This document shows positions 51,813-60,133 of a stretch of DNA of 64,000 bases, piece after piece; the first letter of the stretch is position 1; the number at the start of each line of letters is the position of its first letter. Both the position numbers and the translations under genes were made by a program. Where the stretch lies: contig CAXTAK010000004.1 of assembly GCA_964242735.1 (NCBI GenBank), positions 1 to 64,000 of the forward strand, written 5' to 3'. The notes beneath the pieces are model-generated. The model did not search any database. It was not told the DNA's origin and saw only the letters and a program-made list of their open reading frames with translations. Origin of the DNA: CADCUY01 sp964242735 (GTDB lineage: Bacteria > Actinomycetota > Actinomycetes > Actinomycetales > Quadrisphaeraceae).

Positions 51813-51957
51813 GCCCGGGACCTACCCCCGGAGTGGGGCGCCACACCCGCGGGCGGCGGCGGCCGGGACCGGGGTGCTCGGGGGTCCAGGGCCACCGCGG
51901 TCCGCTCCGTGCCCGCCCGACACGCACGGCTCGGAGCCCGCGAACGCCGCGCGCAGC

Positions 51958-52785
51958 TCAGCTGACGACGTCCTTGCGCGTGAAGTGCCACCACGCGGCC
52001 ACCAGCGCCGGCACCGACCACGACACCGAGACCAGGGTCCCGCGGATCATGTCGCTGCCGTCGAGGACGGGCTCGAAGGCGCCCAGCCAGGCGAAGGAGT
52101 CGTGCGTGGGCAGCCACTCGCGCAACGCCCCCAGGGCGGTGATGGAGTCGAGGATGCCCGAGACGATGATCGCCAGGACGGCGCCGCCGACCGCGCCGAG
52201 GGCCGCGTCGGTGCGCGTGCCGAGCCAGAACGCGCAGCACGCCACCCACAGCAGGGACACGCACACGTACCCCGTGCTCAGCGCCAGGCGGGCCAGCGCC
52301 GGGCCCGGCGCGAGTCGGGTGCCGGTGATGGTGGTCAGCTCGCTCCACCCGTAGAACAGCGCGCCGACACCGAGCGCGGAGACCACCAGGACGGCCACGG
52401 CCAGCGCGCCGCTGAGCAGGGCCACCACGAGCTTGACCCGCAGCAGCCGTGCGCGGGCCACCGGCGCGGCCAGCAGGTACCGCAGGGTGGACCACGTGGC
52501 CTCCGAGGCCACGCTGTCCCCCGCGAAGAGGGCCACGACGATCCCGAGGAGGAAGCCGCACGCCGCGAGCAGGACGAAGAGGGTGAAGTTCAGGCTCCCG
52601 GACGTGGCGAGGTCGACCAGGGTCGGTGCCGCGGGCGCCCCGTCCGCGCCGTCCCCGTCGTCGCCGCCGAGGGTGAACGCGCCGGCGACCAGCAGCGGCA
52701 GCACGGCCACCAGGGCCAGGGCCACACGGGTGCGACGCCGGGTGGCCTGGCGGCGCACCTCGGTGCCCAGGGACAGGGCGCTCAC
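51958..52785 (-). CDS. ABC-2 type permease partner of the hydrolase-ATPase fusion
   Basis: The 275-residue membrane protein has six hydrophobic helices: ALALVAVLPLLVAGAF, LFVLLAACGFLLGIVVALFA, LVVALLSGALAVAVLVVSAL, STGYVCVSLLWVACCAFWLG, VGGAVLAIIVSGIL and a last one near VSVSWSVPALVAAWWHF. It has the ABC-2 element RYLLAAPVARARLLRVKLVV. Its GTG overlaps the stop of the upstream fusion gene (GTGA), so the two form one exporter complex. The substrate is unknown. Confidence 0.88.
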   Translation of the reverse strand: MSALSLGTEVRRQATRRRTRVALALVAVLPLLVAGAFTLGGDDGDGADGAPAAPTLVDLATSGSLNFTLFVLLAACGFLLGIVVALFAGDSVASEATWSTLRYLLAAPVARARLLRVKLVVALLSGALAVAVLVVSALGVGALFYGWSELTTITGTRLAPGPALARLALSTGYVCVSLLWVACCAFWLGTRTDAALGAVGGAVLAIIVSGILDSITALGALREWLPTHDSFAWLGAFEPVLDGSDMIRGTLVSVSWSVPALVAAWWHFTRKDVVS

Positions 52786-55700
52786 CGGCCCTGCCCGACG
52801 AGGTCGAGGAAGACCTGCTCGAGCTGGCGCCGCGGCACCAGGGCGTGGACGGCGACGCCAGCGCCGACCAGGGCGCTCACCACCTGTGCGGCGCCAGCGG
52901 CGCGCGGTGCCCCGTCGAGGGTGATCACCACCTCACCGTTCCCACGGTGCTGCGCGCCCGCCCCGACCAGGGCGGACACCGCACCCACCGCGGCGTCCGC
53001 GTCGCCGGGCGCCACGCTCAGCGCGAGGGTGCGGGAGGCGCCGGGCGAGCCGACCAGCTCGGCGACCGAGCCCGCCGCCAGCACCTGCCCCCGCGCCATG
53101 ACCACGACGTGCGAGCAGGTCTGCTCCACCTCGCTCAGCAGGTGGCTGGAGATGAGGACCGTGGCGCCGGTGGCCGCGTAGTCGCGCAGCACCTGGCGCA
53201 TCGCGGTGATCTGCGGGGGGTCCAGGCCGTTGGTGGGCTCATCGAGCACCAGGAGCTCGGGGCGCCCCAGGAGGGCCTGCGCGATGCCGAGGCGCATGCG
53301 CATGCCCTGGCTGTAGGAGCGCACCGGGCGGTCCAGGGCGGAGCCGAGGTCCGCGACGTCCAGGGCGCTCTGCAGGTGCGCCTGCTCCGCGGGGCGCCCG
53401 GTGGCCTCCCAGAACAGCTCCAGGTTCGCCTGCCCGGACAGGTGCGGGAGGAAGCCCGGGCCCTCCACCAGGGCCCCGACGCGGGCGAGGACGGGGGCGC
53501 CGGGGACCACCGGCTGCCCGAGGACGGTGACCGAGCCCGACGTCGGGCGCAGCAGGCCCAGCAGGACCCGCAGCGTCGTGGTCTTACCCGCCCCGTTGGG
53601 GCCCAGCAGCCCCACCACCTGCCCCCGCGCGACCGTGAAGGAGGCGTCGTCGACCGCGCGGTGCCCGTCGGCGTAGGCCTTGGTCAGGCCCCGGACCTCC
53701 AGGACGGCTCCCGCCTCCTCGGCCGGGTCCGGTGCCGCGCCCCCCGCGGTCGCACCGGTCCGCGTCCGGCGGCCCCGCCACCAGGCCAGGGTGGCGAGCA
53801 GCAGGGCGCCGAGCACGAGGACGGCGGCCACCACGGCCTGGGGGCGCGGCACCGCGGTGGCGGAGCCGGCGGCGGCCACCGGCTCGGCGCCCGCCGCTGC
53901 CAGGGCCACCCGCAGCACCCCGGCCCCCGACTCGACCCCACCGCCCGCTGCGCCCCCCTGCGCGGGGGCGAGGGCGACGGTGTAGGCGCGCGCGTCGAGC
54001 GGCACCGCGAAGGCGGCGTCGGTGCTGGCCAGGACCAGGCGCAGGCGGTGACCGGCCGGCACGTCGCGGACCACCGTGGGCAGGCGCACCCGCACCGCGG
54101 TGGCGGTGGCGGCGGGCGCGGTGACGCGCAGCGGGGCCACGAGCCCCCCGGGCAGGTCGGCGAGGCCGCCGGCGTCGACGTCGTACAGGGCGGCGAACAG
54201 GACGGCGTCGGGCGCCGAGGAGGTCACCACCACGTCGACGGTGGGCGCCCCGAGCACCTCCAGGGGCTCGGCCAGCGGTGCGGTCTCGAAGACCGCCGAC
54301 TGCCCCGGCAGCACCCCGGCCGCGGCCAGCGCCGGGACGGGCAGTGCGCTGAGGGCCCCGAGGCCGGGCAGCGAGGTGCGCGCCGCCGGTTGCCCCCCAG
54401 CGGGGGAGAGGACCTGCTGGGCCCCACCGGCGACCGGCGCCGCGCCCGTGCCGGCGACGGGCGCCAGTGCCAGCTCGGCGGCGGGCACCCCCTGCGCCGG
54501 GGGTGCCTGGGAGCTGGGGACGTCGGGCAGGACCCGTCGCGGGGCGAGCGGCGCCCCGTCGTCGCCGTCATCGGTGCTGTCGGCGTCTCCGTCGGTGGTC
54601 GTGTCCGATCCGCTGCCACCATCCCCGCCGCCGCCCACCAGGGCCGCCAGCGCCGGCAGGGGCAGCGCGTACTCGAAGCGGGACGCCGTCCCGGTCCCGC
54701 CCCCGTCCTCGCCGTCGTCCTCGCCGTCGTCCACGGGCTCGTTCCCGGGTGCGGCGGTGGCGTCGGGGACGAGGTGCCCGTCGAAGAACCCCTGCAGCCG
54801 GTCGCCGAGCTCGGCTTCCACCCCGACGATGGCGTCGTGCCCGCCGGGGAACCACACCACCTCCACCGGTGCGCCGCCCGCGCGCAGGACGTCGGCGGTG
54901 ATCAGGGACTCCTCCAACCCGAAGAGGGTGTCCGCCTCGCCCTGCACCAGCAGGGTCGGAGCCCGGGCTCCTCCGCGCGCCGCCAGCACCGCGGCGGGGC
55001 TCGAGGCCTCCAGCAGGGCGAGGAGCTCCCGCGTCGGTGGGGCGCCGCCGCTCTGGACCGTGGCCAGGTACGCCGCGCACAGGTCGGCGGCCAGGCGCCC
55101 GCACGTCGCCGGCGCCACGGGCGGACCGCCGACCGGTGCAGCGCCCGACCCGTCGGCGGGCCCGTCGGTCGGCGATCCGCCGCTGGCGAGCAGCTGGGCC
55201 ACCCAGCCCTGCTTCAGCACGCCGGGGGCCGGCGCCGCCGCGGGGTCCAGGGGGGTCGCGGACTGCGGCACCAGTGCGCCGCGCAGCCCGCTCCAGGTGA
55301 TGGCCGCCGCGACGGCGTCCACGCGCGGGTCCAGGCCGCTGCTCAGCAGGGCCGCCGCACCCCCGTAGGAGGCGCCCGCCACGCCCACCACGGGGTCGCT
55401 GCCCGGCGCGCCGGGACCCTCCCCGTCATCACGGGCGACGTCACCGCGAGCGGCGAGGACGTCGACGACGGCGACGACGTCCGCCCCCTCGAAGGCGGGG
55501 GAGCCGAGGTGGATGAGCCCGCCGGAGTCCCCGAAGCCGCGCGCGGTGTAGGTGAGCACCACGTACCCCGCCCCCGCCAGCGCCCTCGCCCGGGCCGCGA
55601 GGTCGTCCTTGGTGCCCCCGTAGCCGTGCGCGAGGACCACCGCGGGAGCCCCCTGCTGGCCGGTGGTGAACACCGAGGCGTCCAACGTCACCACCGCCCC

Positions 55701-55970
55701 ACCCGACTCGGGTCCCACCGGGACGCGCAGCACCTCCTCGGTGACCTCGCGGGTCCCCCCACCCGCCGGCGCCGTCGAGCACCCGACCACGACCAGCGGG
55801 ACCACCAGCGCGAGCCCCACCACCGCTCGAGCTGCCCTGGTCCCTCGAGCTGCCCTGGTCCCGCGAGCTGCCCTGGTCCCGCGAGCTGCCCTGGTCCCGC
55901 GAGCCACCTGGGCCCGGAGCGCCGCACCCGCCGAGGACCCGCGGGGTGCGCGTGGTGGCGGGGTCCTCAC
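52782..55970 (-). CDS. fusion of extracytoplasmic S15/CocE-type hydrolase with an ABC transporter ATPase
   Basis: The 1062-residue protein has, in order, an Arg/Ala-repeat N-terminus (residues 20-48) and a hydrophobic lipoprotein-like signal ending VVPLVVVGCS (Cys 64). An alpha/beta hydrolase follows (LAHGYGG near 114, nucleophile S201 in GVAGASYGG, GEADTLFG, His in FPGGHDAIVG), then a low-complexity linker and a jelly-roll C-terminal domain of X-Pro peptidase type. A transmembrane helix (about 712-729) leads to a complete ABC ATPase from about 756 (GPNGAGKTTT, SYSQGMRMRLG, LLVLDEPTNGLDPP). Topology predicts the hydrolase outside and the ATPase inside. It is coupled to the permease gene. Confidence 0.85.
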   Translation of the reverse strand: MRTPPPRAPRGSSAGAALRAQVARGTRAARGTRAARGTRAARGTRAARAVVGLALVVPLVVVGCSTAPAGGGTREVTEEVLRVPVGPESGGAVVTLDASVFTTGQQGAPAVVLAHGYGGTKDDLAARARALAGAGYVVLTYTARGFGDSGGLIHLGSPAFEGADVVAVVDVLAARGDVARDDGEGPGAPGSDPVVGVAGASYGGAAALLSSGLDPRVDAVAAAITWSGLRGALVPQSATPLDPAAAPAPGVLKQGWVAQLLASGGSPTDGPADGSGAAPVGGPPVAPATCGRLAADLCAAYLATVQSGGAPPTRELLALLEASSPAAVLAARGGARAPTLLVQGEADTLFGLEESLITADVLRAGGAPVEVVWFPGGHDAIVGVEAELGDRLQGFFDGHLVPDATAAPGNEPVDDGEDDGEDGGGTGTASRFEYALPLPALAALVGGGGDGGSGSDTTTDGDADSTDDGDDGAPLAPRRVLPDVPSSQAPPAQGVPAAELALAPVAGTGAAPVAGGAQQVLSPAGGQPAARTSLPGLGALSALPVPALAAAGVLPGQSAVFETAPLAEPLEVLGAPTVDVVVTSSAPDAVLFAALYDVDAGGLADLPGGLVAPLRVTAPAATATAVRVRLPTVVRDVPAGHRLRLVLASTDAAFAVPLDARAYTVALAPAQGGAAGGGVESGAGVLRVALAAAGAEPVAAAGSATAVPRPQAVVAAVLVLGALLLATLAWWRGRRTRTGATAGGAAPDPAEEAGAVLEVRGLTKAYADGHRAVDDASFTVARGQVVGLLGPNGAGKTTTLRVLLGLLRPTSGSVTVLGQPVVPGAPVLARVGALVEGPGFLPHLSGQANLELFWEATGRPAEQAHLQSALDVADLGSALDRPVRSYSQGMRMRLGIAQALLGRPELLVLDEPTNGLDPPQITAMRQVLRDYAATGATVLISSHLLSEVEQTCSHVVVMARGQVLAAGSVAELVGSPGASRTLALSVAPGDADAAVGAVSALVGAGAQHRGNGEVVITLDGAPRAAGAAQVVSALVGAGVAVHALVPRRQLEQVFLDLVGQGR
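55828..55899. repeat. 18-bp tandem repeat, four copies, at the fusion gene start
   Basis: The unit CGAGCTGCCCTGGTCCCG (with small variants) is repeated four times plus a partial copy. It encodes RGTRAA repeats in front of the signal sequence. It may be a hypervariable leader, or the true start may lie within or after it. Confidence 0.8.
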
Positions 55971-56029
55971 CGACGCATGCTGCCACCGCCGCCGTGCGCG
56001 GAGGGACCGCGGGGCGGCATGATCCCCGC

Positions 56030-57976
56030 GTGCCCAGCGCGAAGAAGGTCGCCTCCCTCAGCGCACCGGTGCACCTGCAGGTCGAGCCGGGCACGCCCCT
56101 GCCGGACCTGGCGCTGCGCGTGGGGTCGCTGGAGGTGACACCTGAACGGGCACGGGCGGCGACCGTGGACGTCCGCTACCTCGACACCGCCGACCTGCGG
56201 TTGCTGCGGGCCGGCATCGTGCTCAGCCGGCGCGCCACGGACCGCGCCACGGACGGCACCACCGACGAGGCGGCCGACGCGGTGGCCGCGGGGGCGGGCC
56301 TCGACGTGGAGCCGGGGTGGGTCCTGGAGCTGCCCGCTCCCGGGACGGGGACCCGCGCCGTCCACCTGCCGCTGCGCGGGTCCTCCACGTCAGCGCCGCG
56401 GCAGCTCACCTCCCTGCTGCGCGCCACCGTGCGCGCCGGGCGGCTGACCACCGTGGCCCAGGTGCGCAGCGAGCTGGAGCTGCACCACCTGACCGCAGCC
56501 GTCCCGGTCGGTGACCCCGGCAGCGGACCGGGCGCGGACCCCGAGCGCACGCCGGTGCTGGAGGTGCTCGCGCGCACCACCACGGCGACCCTGCCCCCGG
56601 CCCCGGCGGGCGCGCCCGGGGCCGGGGCGCACGAGGGCGTGTCGGTGACCACCACCCGCGAGCTCCAGGTGCGCGCACCCCACGGTGAGCTGCCGTGGAA
56701 GCCCAAGCAGGTGCGGGCCCTCGCCGAGGACGTCGTCGCCGCGCTCACCGCCGCGGGCGCGGAGCCCTGCGAGCCCCCGGCGGAGGCCGGGTCGGCCGCG
56801 CAGCTGCGGGCGGTGCTCGCGGAGGGCGGCCCCCGCGGGACCGGTGCGCTCGCGACGGCCACCGCCGCCGGCGGCAGGTCACCGGCGAAGCTGACCTCCA
56901 CCAGCCCGGCCGCCGAGGTCGCGCGGGCCGCGCTGGTCGCGGCCCTGGGTGCGGTCACCGCCGCCGACCGGGACGTGCGCGCCCAGGACGGTGCGGGCCT
57001 GGGCGGTGCGGGCCTGGGCGGTGCGGGTCTGGGCGGTGCGGGCCTGGACGGTGCCGGCCTGGGCGGTGCGGGTCTGGGCGGTGCGGGCCACGAGGCGCTG
57101 CTGCTCGCGGTGCAGCGGTTGCGCGGCGCGGTGGAGCTGGTGGCCGCGTCCGGCGCACCCGGTGGTCTCGACGACCTGGAGGCGGGTCTCGCCAGGATCG
57201 TCGACGTCCTCGCTGCCGCGCTCGACGACCACGCGGTGGCGGCAGCGCTGACCGCGCAGATCGCCGCCGAGCCCGGCGGGCAGGTGCTCGGCTCCGCCGG
57301 GGCCCGGGTGCGCGCCGCAGCTGACGCCCTCGCGCGGGCGGCCACCGAGGGCCAGCAGGCGGTGCTGTCCGGGGGCCCTTACGTCGCCGTCCTCGACGAC
57401 GCTGAGCGGGCCGCCTCAGGACCCGCTCCCGGGGCCACCCCCGGTGCCGACCCCGCCGTGGGCGCCGTGGCCCCACCGACCGGCGGCGGCAGCGCGAAGG
57501 AGCTGCTGCTGCGGCGGGTCGCCCGCGCCCACTGGGGGTTGGTCGACGCGGTCGACGCCGTGGACGGGGCCCACGACCAGCCGCGCCGCGACGAGCTCCT
57601 GGGCGCGGTGCGCACCGCCGCCGCTCGGTGCGCGGGCCTCGGCGCGGCGCTGGCGCCGGTGGTGGGGGAGGAGGCCGAGCGGTACGCCGAGGTCGTCACC
57701 GCCTTCGAACGGGCCCTGGCGCGCGCGGGAGTCACCGCGGCCGCCCGCGCGGTGCTGCGCTCCCTGGTCACCGCACCGGCCCCCGAGCCATCCGCCCACC
57801 CACCGTCCGACGTCGCGGCGGGGCTCGGTGCGGCGGGCCCGGCGACGGCGGAGGACGGCTACACCCTGGGGCGCCTGCACGCCTTCCAGCAGCTGCGCGG
57901 CGAGCTGGCCGAGGAGGACGTCGAGCAGTGCTGGGTGCAGGCCTCACGGCCGCGCCGCCGCCGCTGGCTCGGGTAG
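56030..57976 (+). CDS. CYTH and CHAD-like domain protein, degenerate
   Basis: The 648-residue protein begins with a CYTH-like barrel (VRYLDTADLRLLRAGIVLSR, TVAQVRSELELHH, ELPWKPKQVRALAEDVVAAL). A helical region similar to CHAD follows (ALLLAVQRLRGAVELVA, then RVARAHWGLVDAVDAVDGA). CYTH enzymes act on triphosphates and CHAD binds polyphosphate, but the ExExK motif reads HLQVEPG here and the CHAD histidines are mostly lost, so catalysis or binding is doubtful. GTG 56030 follows CATGAT by 6 nt. It is tail-to-tail with the toxin-like gene, overlapping 33 nt. Confidence 0.7.
   Translation: MPSAKKVASLSAPVHLQVEPGTPLPDLALRVGSLEVTPERARAATVDVRYLDTADLRLLRAGIVLSRRATDRATDGTTDEAADAVAAGAGLDVEPGWVLELPAPGTGTRAVHLPLRGSSTSAPRQLTSLLRATVRAGRLTTVAQVRSELELHHLTAAVPVGDPGSGPGADPERTPVLEVLARTTTATLPPAPAGAPGAGAHEGVSVTTTRELQVRAPHGELPWKPKQVRALAEDVVAALTAAGAEPCEPPAEAGSAAQLRAVLAEGGPRGTGALATATAAGGRSPAKLTSTSPAAEVARAALVAALGAVTAADRDVRAQDGAGLGGAGLGGAGLGGAGLDGAGLGGAGLGGAGHEALLLAVQRLRGAVELVAASGAPGGLDDLEAGLARIVDVLAAALDDHAVAAALTAQIAAEPGGQVLGSAGARVRAAADALARAATEGQQAVLSGGPYVAVLDDAERAASGPAPGATPGADPAVGAVAPPTGGGSAKELLLRRVARAHWGLVDAVDAVDGAHDQPRRDELLGAVRTAAARCAGLGAALAPVVGEEAERYAEVVTAFERALARAGVTAAARAVLRSLVTAPAPEPSAHPPSDVAAGLGAAGPATAEDGYTLGRLHAFQQLRGELAEEDVEQCWVQASRPRRRRWLG
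56990..57089. repeat. 15-bp tandem repeat, about seven copies, inside the CYTH/CHAD gene
   Basis: GGTGCGGGCCTGGGC and close variants repeat about seven times. They encode GAGLG pentapeptides in a flexible linker between the CYTH-like and CHAD-like parts. Confidence 0.85.
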
Positions 57977-59611
57977 TCCCGCACGAGGCCCGAGCACCGG
58001 TACCGGGGACCGGTCGGATGAGGCCGGCTGTCGCGGTGCGCCCGCGATCAGCAGCGTCCCGCCCGCGGCGGTCCTCCCCCCGGCCACCACCCACTCGGCG
58101 CCCGCGACGGGGCGCAGCCCGACGGCTGCGGGCCCGATCGAGTCCACCCCCCGTGGGCGGGGCACCCGTGACCACACCTCCACCTGGTGGGCGTGGGCCG
58201 CGGCCCTCACCTCCGGCGGGTTGCTCGTGAGCCGTTGGCGCTCGTACGCCTCGTGCGTGGCCTTGTTGGCCCCCCAGCTGCTCGGGGTGTGCGTCTGCAC
58301 CTCCAGCAGCACGCTGCTGCGCGGGTCCGCCCACGTGGTGTTGACCCCCCGGTAGGGCTTGTCGTTGGTCCAGGCGTTCTTCACCGCCACCGGCACCAAC
58401 CCCTGCGCCCTCAGCGCCCGCAGCGTCGCGAGGGTGCCGGCGGTGTAGCGGGCGTCGTCGAAGGAGAAGGTGTAGCGCAGGGAGTCGCCCACCGCGTCGA
58501 CCACCGGCAGCAGCTGCCGGTCCCGGTCCCCGTCCTTCGCCAGAGCCTCCGCGATCTTGCGCTGCAGCGAGTCCAGCTCCTTCAACCGGTGCTCCTGGCC
58601 CAGCGCCGCTGCCCCGACGCGCTGGCGCGCGGCAGCGACGGCGACGCTGACCCGCGGCTCCACCGCGCGCGCCCGCCCCAGCAGCGCCGTGGTCTCCGCG
58701 GCCTCCTGGGCGGTGAGCCGCAGCGCCCCGTTCGCACTGACCCACCCGGTGGTGCCCGGCGTGGCGCGCTGGCCACCGCGCCGCCCGACCGCTGAGGCCC
58801 TCGCCCCCGCGGCGACACCGCGCGAACCGTGCGCGAGGGTCCCCGCCCGAGCCGCCCCGCCGACGAGGGGGATCAGCGCGGGCGCCAGCTGCCCGGCGGC
58901 GCGGGCGGGGTCGGAGCGCCACAGGTCCACGTCGACCGCCTGGGCCGCCGCACCGAGCGGGTCGGTTCTCACCGCGTCCACGGCTGCGACCGCCGAGGTC
59001 ACGGCGCCGAGCACGGCCCCGCGATGCCCCGCGGGGTCCACGGCCAGGCGCGCGGGGTGCAGTGCTGCCATCGTCACGGACGCGGCGGCGAGGCCGAGGA
59101 CCGCCTCACCGACCCCGAAGACCGCTGAGGTGACCCACCGGTCCACCGCCGCCGCCGCGCTCGCGTGCCACCCGCGCGGGGGTGGTGCGTCCGCGGCCGC
59201 GCCTCCCACCGCGCGGGCCGCGACCGCGGCGCTGGTCGCCACCTGCTCGGTGAGCCGCTGGCCGTCGCGCTCCAGCTCGGCGGCCTCCGGTGGTGTCGCG
59301 GCCGAGCGCCGCGCGACCAGGGAGGCGGCGCGGGCGGCCGCGGGCCCCAGCACCGCCGCGTGCGCGCCGAGAGCCCGACCCGCCGCCTCGAACGCCGCCG
59401 CCGACCGGGCGGCCGCCTCGCTGCGCTGACCGAGACTGGTCCAGGCGGCGTCCGACGCCCGCCCCGACCACTGCGCGGACCAGTCCACGGCGTCGCCCCC
59501 CAGCAGCGCCGCGACGTCGCGCAACCCCGCCGCGGTGGTGGTCAGCGAGCGTGCGGCGCCCTCCACCGCCGCAGCGTCGACCCGCGCCAGCTCCTCCAGG
59601 GTGGTGCTCAC
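57944..59611 (-). CDS. type VII secretion-like protein with C-terminal RelA/SpoT nucleotide pyrophosphokinase domain (toxin-like)
   Basis: The 555-residue protein has an N-terminal helical WXG/LXG-like region (LARVDAAAVEGAARSLTTTA, WSAQWSGRASDAAWTSLGQR, to about residue 135). A middle helical segment carries a hydrophobic stretch (VFGVGEAVLGLAAASVTMAA). The C-terminal domain (about 340-480) shows the RelA/SpoT synthetase signature. R342-x-K344-x3-S348-x3-K352 (HRLKELDSLQRKI) comes first, then D372 and R379 in VVDAVGDSLRYTF, YRGVNTTW at 420 and the E-x-Q motif LLEVQTHTP at 436. It is coupled to the WXG-like gene (GTGA). It likely makes a (p)ppGpp- or (p)ppApp-type product in a target cell, or acts as a cell-associated synthetase. 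Confidence 0.82.
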   Translation of the reverse strand: MSTTLEELARVDAAAVEGAARSLTTTAAGLRDVAALLGGDAVDWSAQWSGRASDAAWTSLGQRSEAAARSAAAFEAAGRALGAHAAVLGPAAARAASLVARRSAATPPEAAELERDGQRLTEQVATSAAVAARAVGGAAADAPPPRGWHASAAAAVDRWVTSAVFGVGEAVLGLAAASVTMAALHPARLAVDPAGHRGAVLGAVTSAVAAVDAVRTDPLGAAAQAVDVDLWRSDPARAAGQLAPALIPLVGGAARAGTLAHGSRGVAAGARASAVGRRGGQRATPGTTGWVSANGALRLTAQEAAETTALLGRARAVEPRVSVAVAAARQRVGAAALGQEHRLKELDSLQRKIAEALAKDGDRDRQLLPVVDAVGDSLRYTFSFDDARYTAGTLATLRALRAQGLVPVAVKNAWTNDKPYRGVNTTWADPRSSVLLEVQTHTPSSWGANKATHEAYERQRLTSNPPEVRAAAHAHQVEVWSRVPRPRGVDSIGPAAVGLRPVAGAEWVVAGGRTAAGGTLLIAGAPRQPASSDRSPVPVLGPRAGLPEPAAAARP

Positions 59612-59979
59612 CGCCGCGCTGCGTCCGCCGCGCCGGTCAGCTCCAGGGCCGCGCCGATGGCCCACTCCGCTCCCTGGTAGGTGCGCGCGGCGGCGGTCAG
59701 CGCGTCGGCCAGCAGCCGCGCGTCGTGCGCGAGGGTCACGCACTCGCCCGCCCACGCCTGCCCGAAGGCGGCCACGGCGCGGTCCAGCGCCGCGCTGCCG
59801 GTGCGGCCCGCCGACCCGGTCAGCCAGCTCGCGGCGGTGAGGTCGCCCGCGCGGTCCGCGGCGCGTCCCACCCGGGCCCCGATGGCACCGACGGTCAGGG
59901 TGCACACGCGGTAGGCGCCGGCCCCGGCCCCACCCGCGGCGGGGCCGACCGGCGGTGGAGGGGGGGAGGTGCTCGCCAT
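59608..59979 (-). CDS. WXG100-like ESX secretion partner protein
   Basis: The 123-residue protein is almost all helix after a Pro-rich lead: VCTLTVGAIGARVGRAADRA, then ALDRAVAAFGQAWAGECVTL and a second helix RLLADALTAAARTYQGAEWA. This is the two-helix hairpin form of small ESX-type substrates, with W-A-G in place of W-x-G. ATG 59979 follows TACGGT (59991-59986, minus strand) by 6 nt, so it starts a leaderless two-gene operon with the RelA/SpoT-domain gene. It probably acts as secretion partner or chaperone (inference). Confidence 0.7.
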   Translation of the reverse strand: MASTSPPPPPVGPAAGGAGAGAYRVCTLTVGAIGARVGRAADRAGDLTAASWLTGSAGRTGSAALDRAVAAFGQAWAGECVTLAHDARLLADALTAAARTYQGAEWAIGAALELTGAADAARR

Positions 59980-60133
59980 GCTGGGACCGTAGGCGCCCGG
60001 CACGGCACCGGCGCCGTCCATCCACAGGGCACCAAGAGCCACGCAAGGTCACGCTCGGTGACAGATGGTGCTCTCGGGGAGGGTGGCGCGCGCGACCGGC
60101 GATACTCGAGATCCCCGACCACCAGGAGCCGTC

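Noticed and set aside
52845..56138. A plus-strand open frame of about 1100 codons
   Set aside because: It is antisense to the hydrolase-ATPase fusion, which has clear catalytic and ATPase motifs; the antisense product has none.
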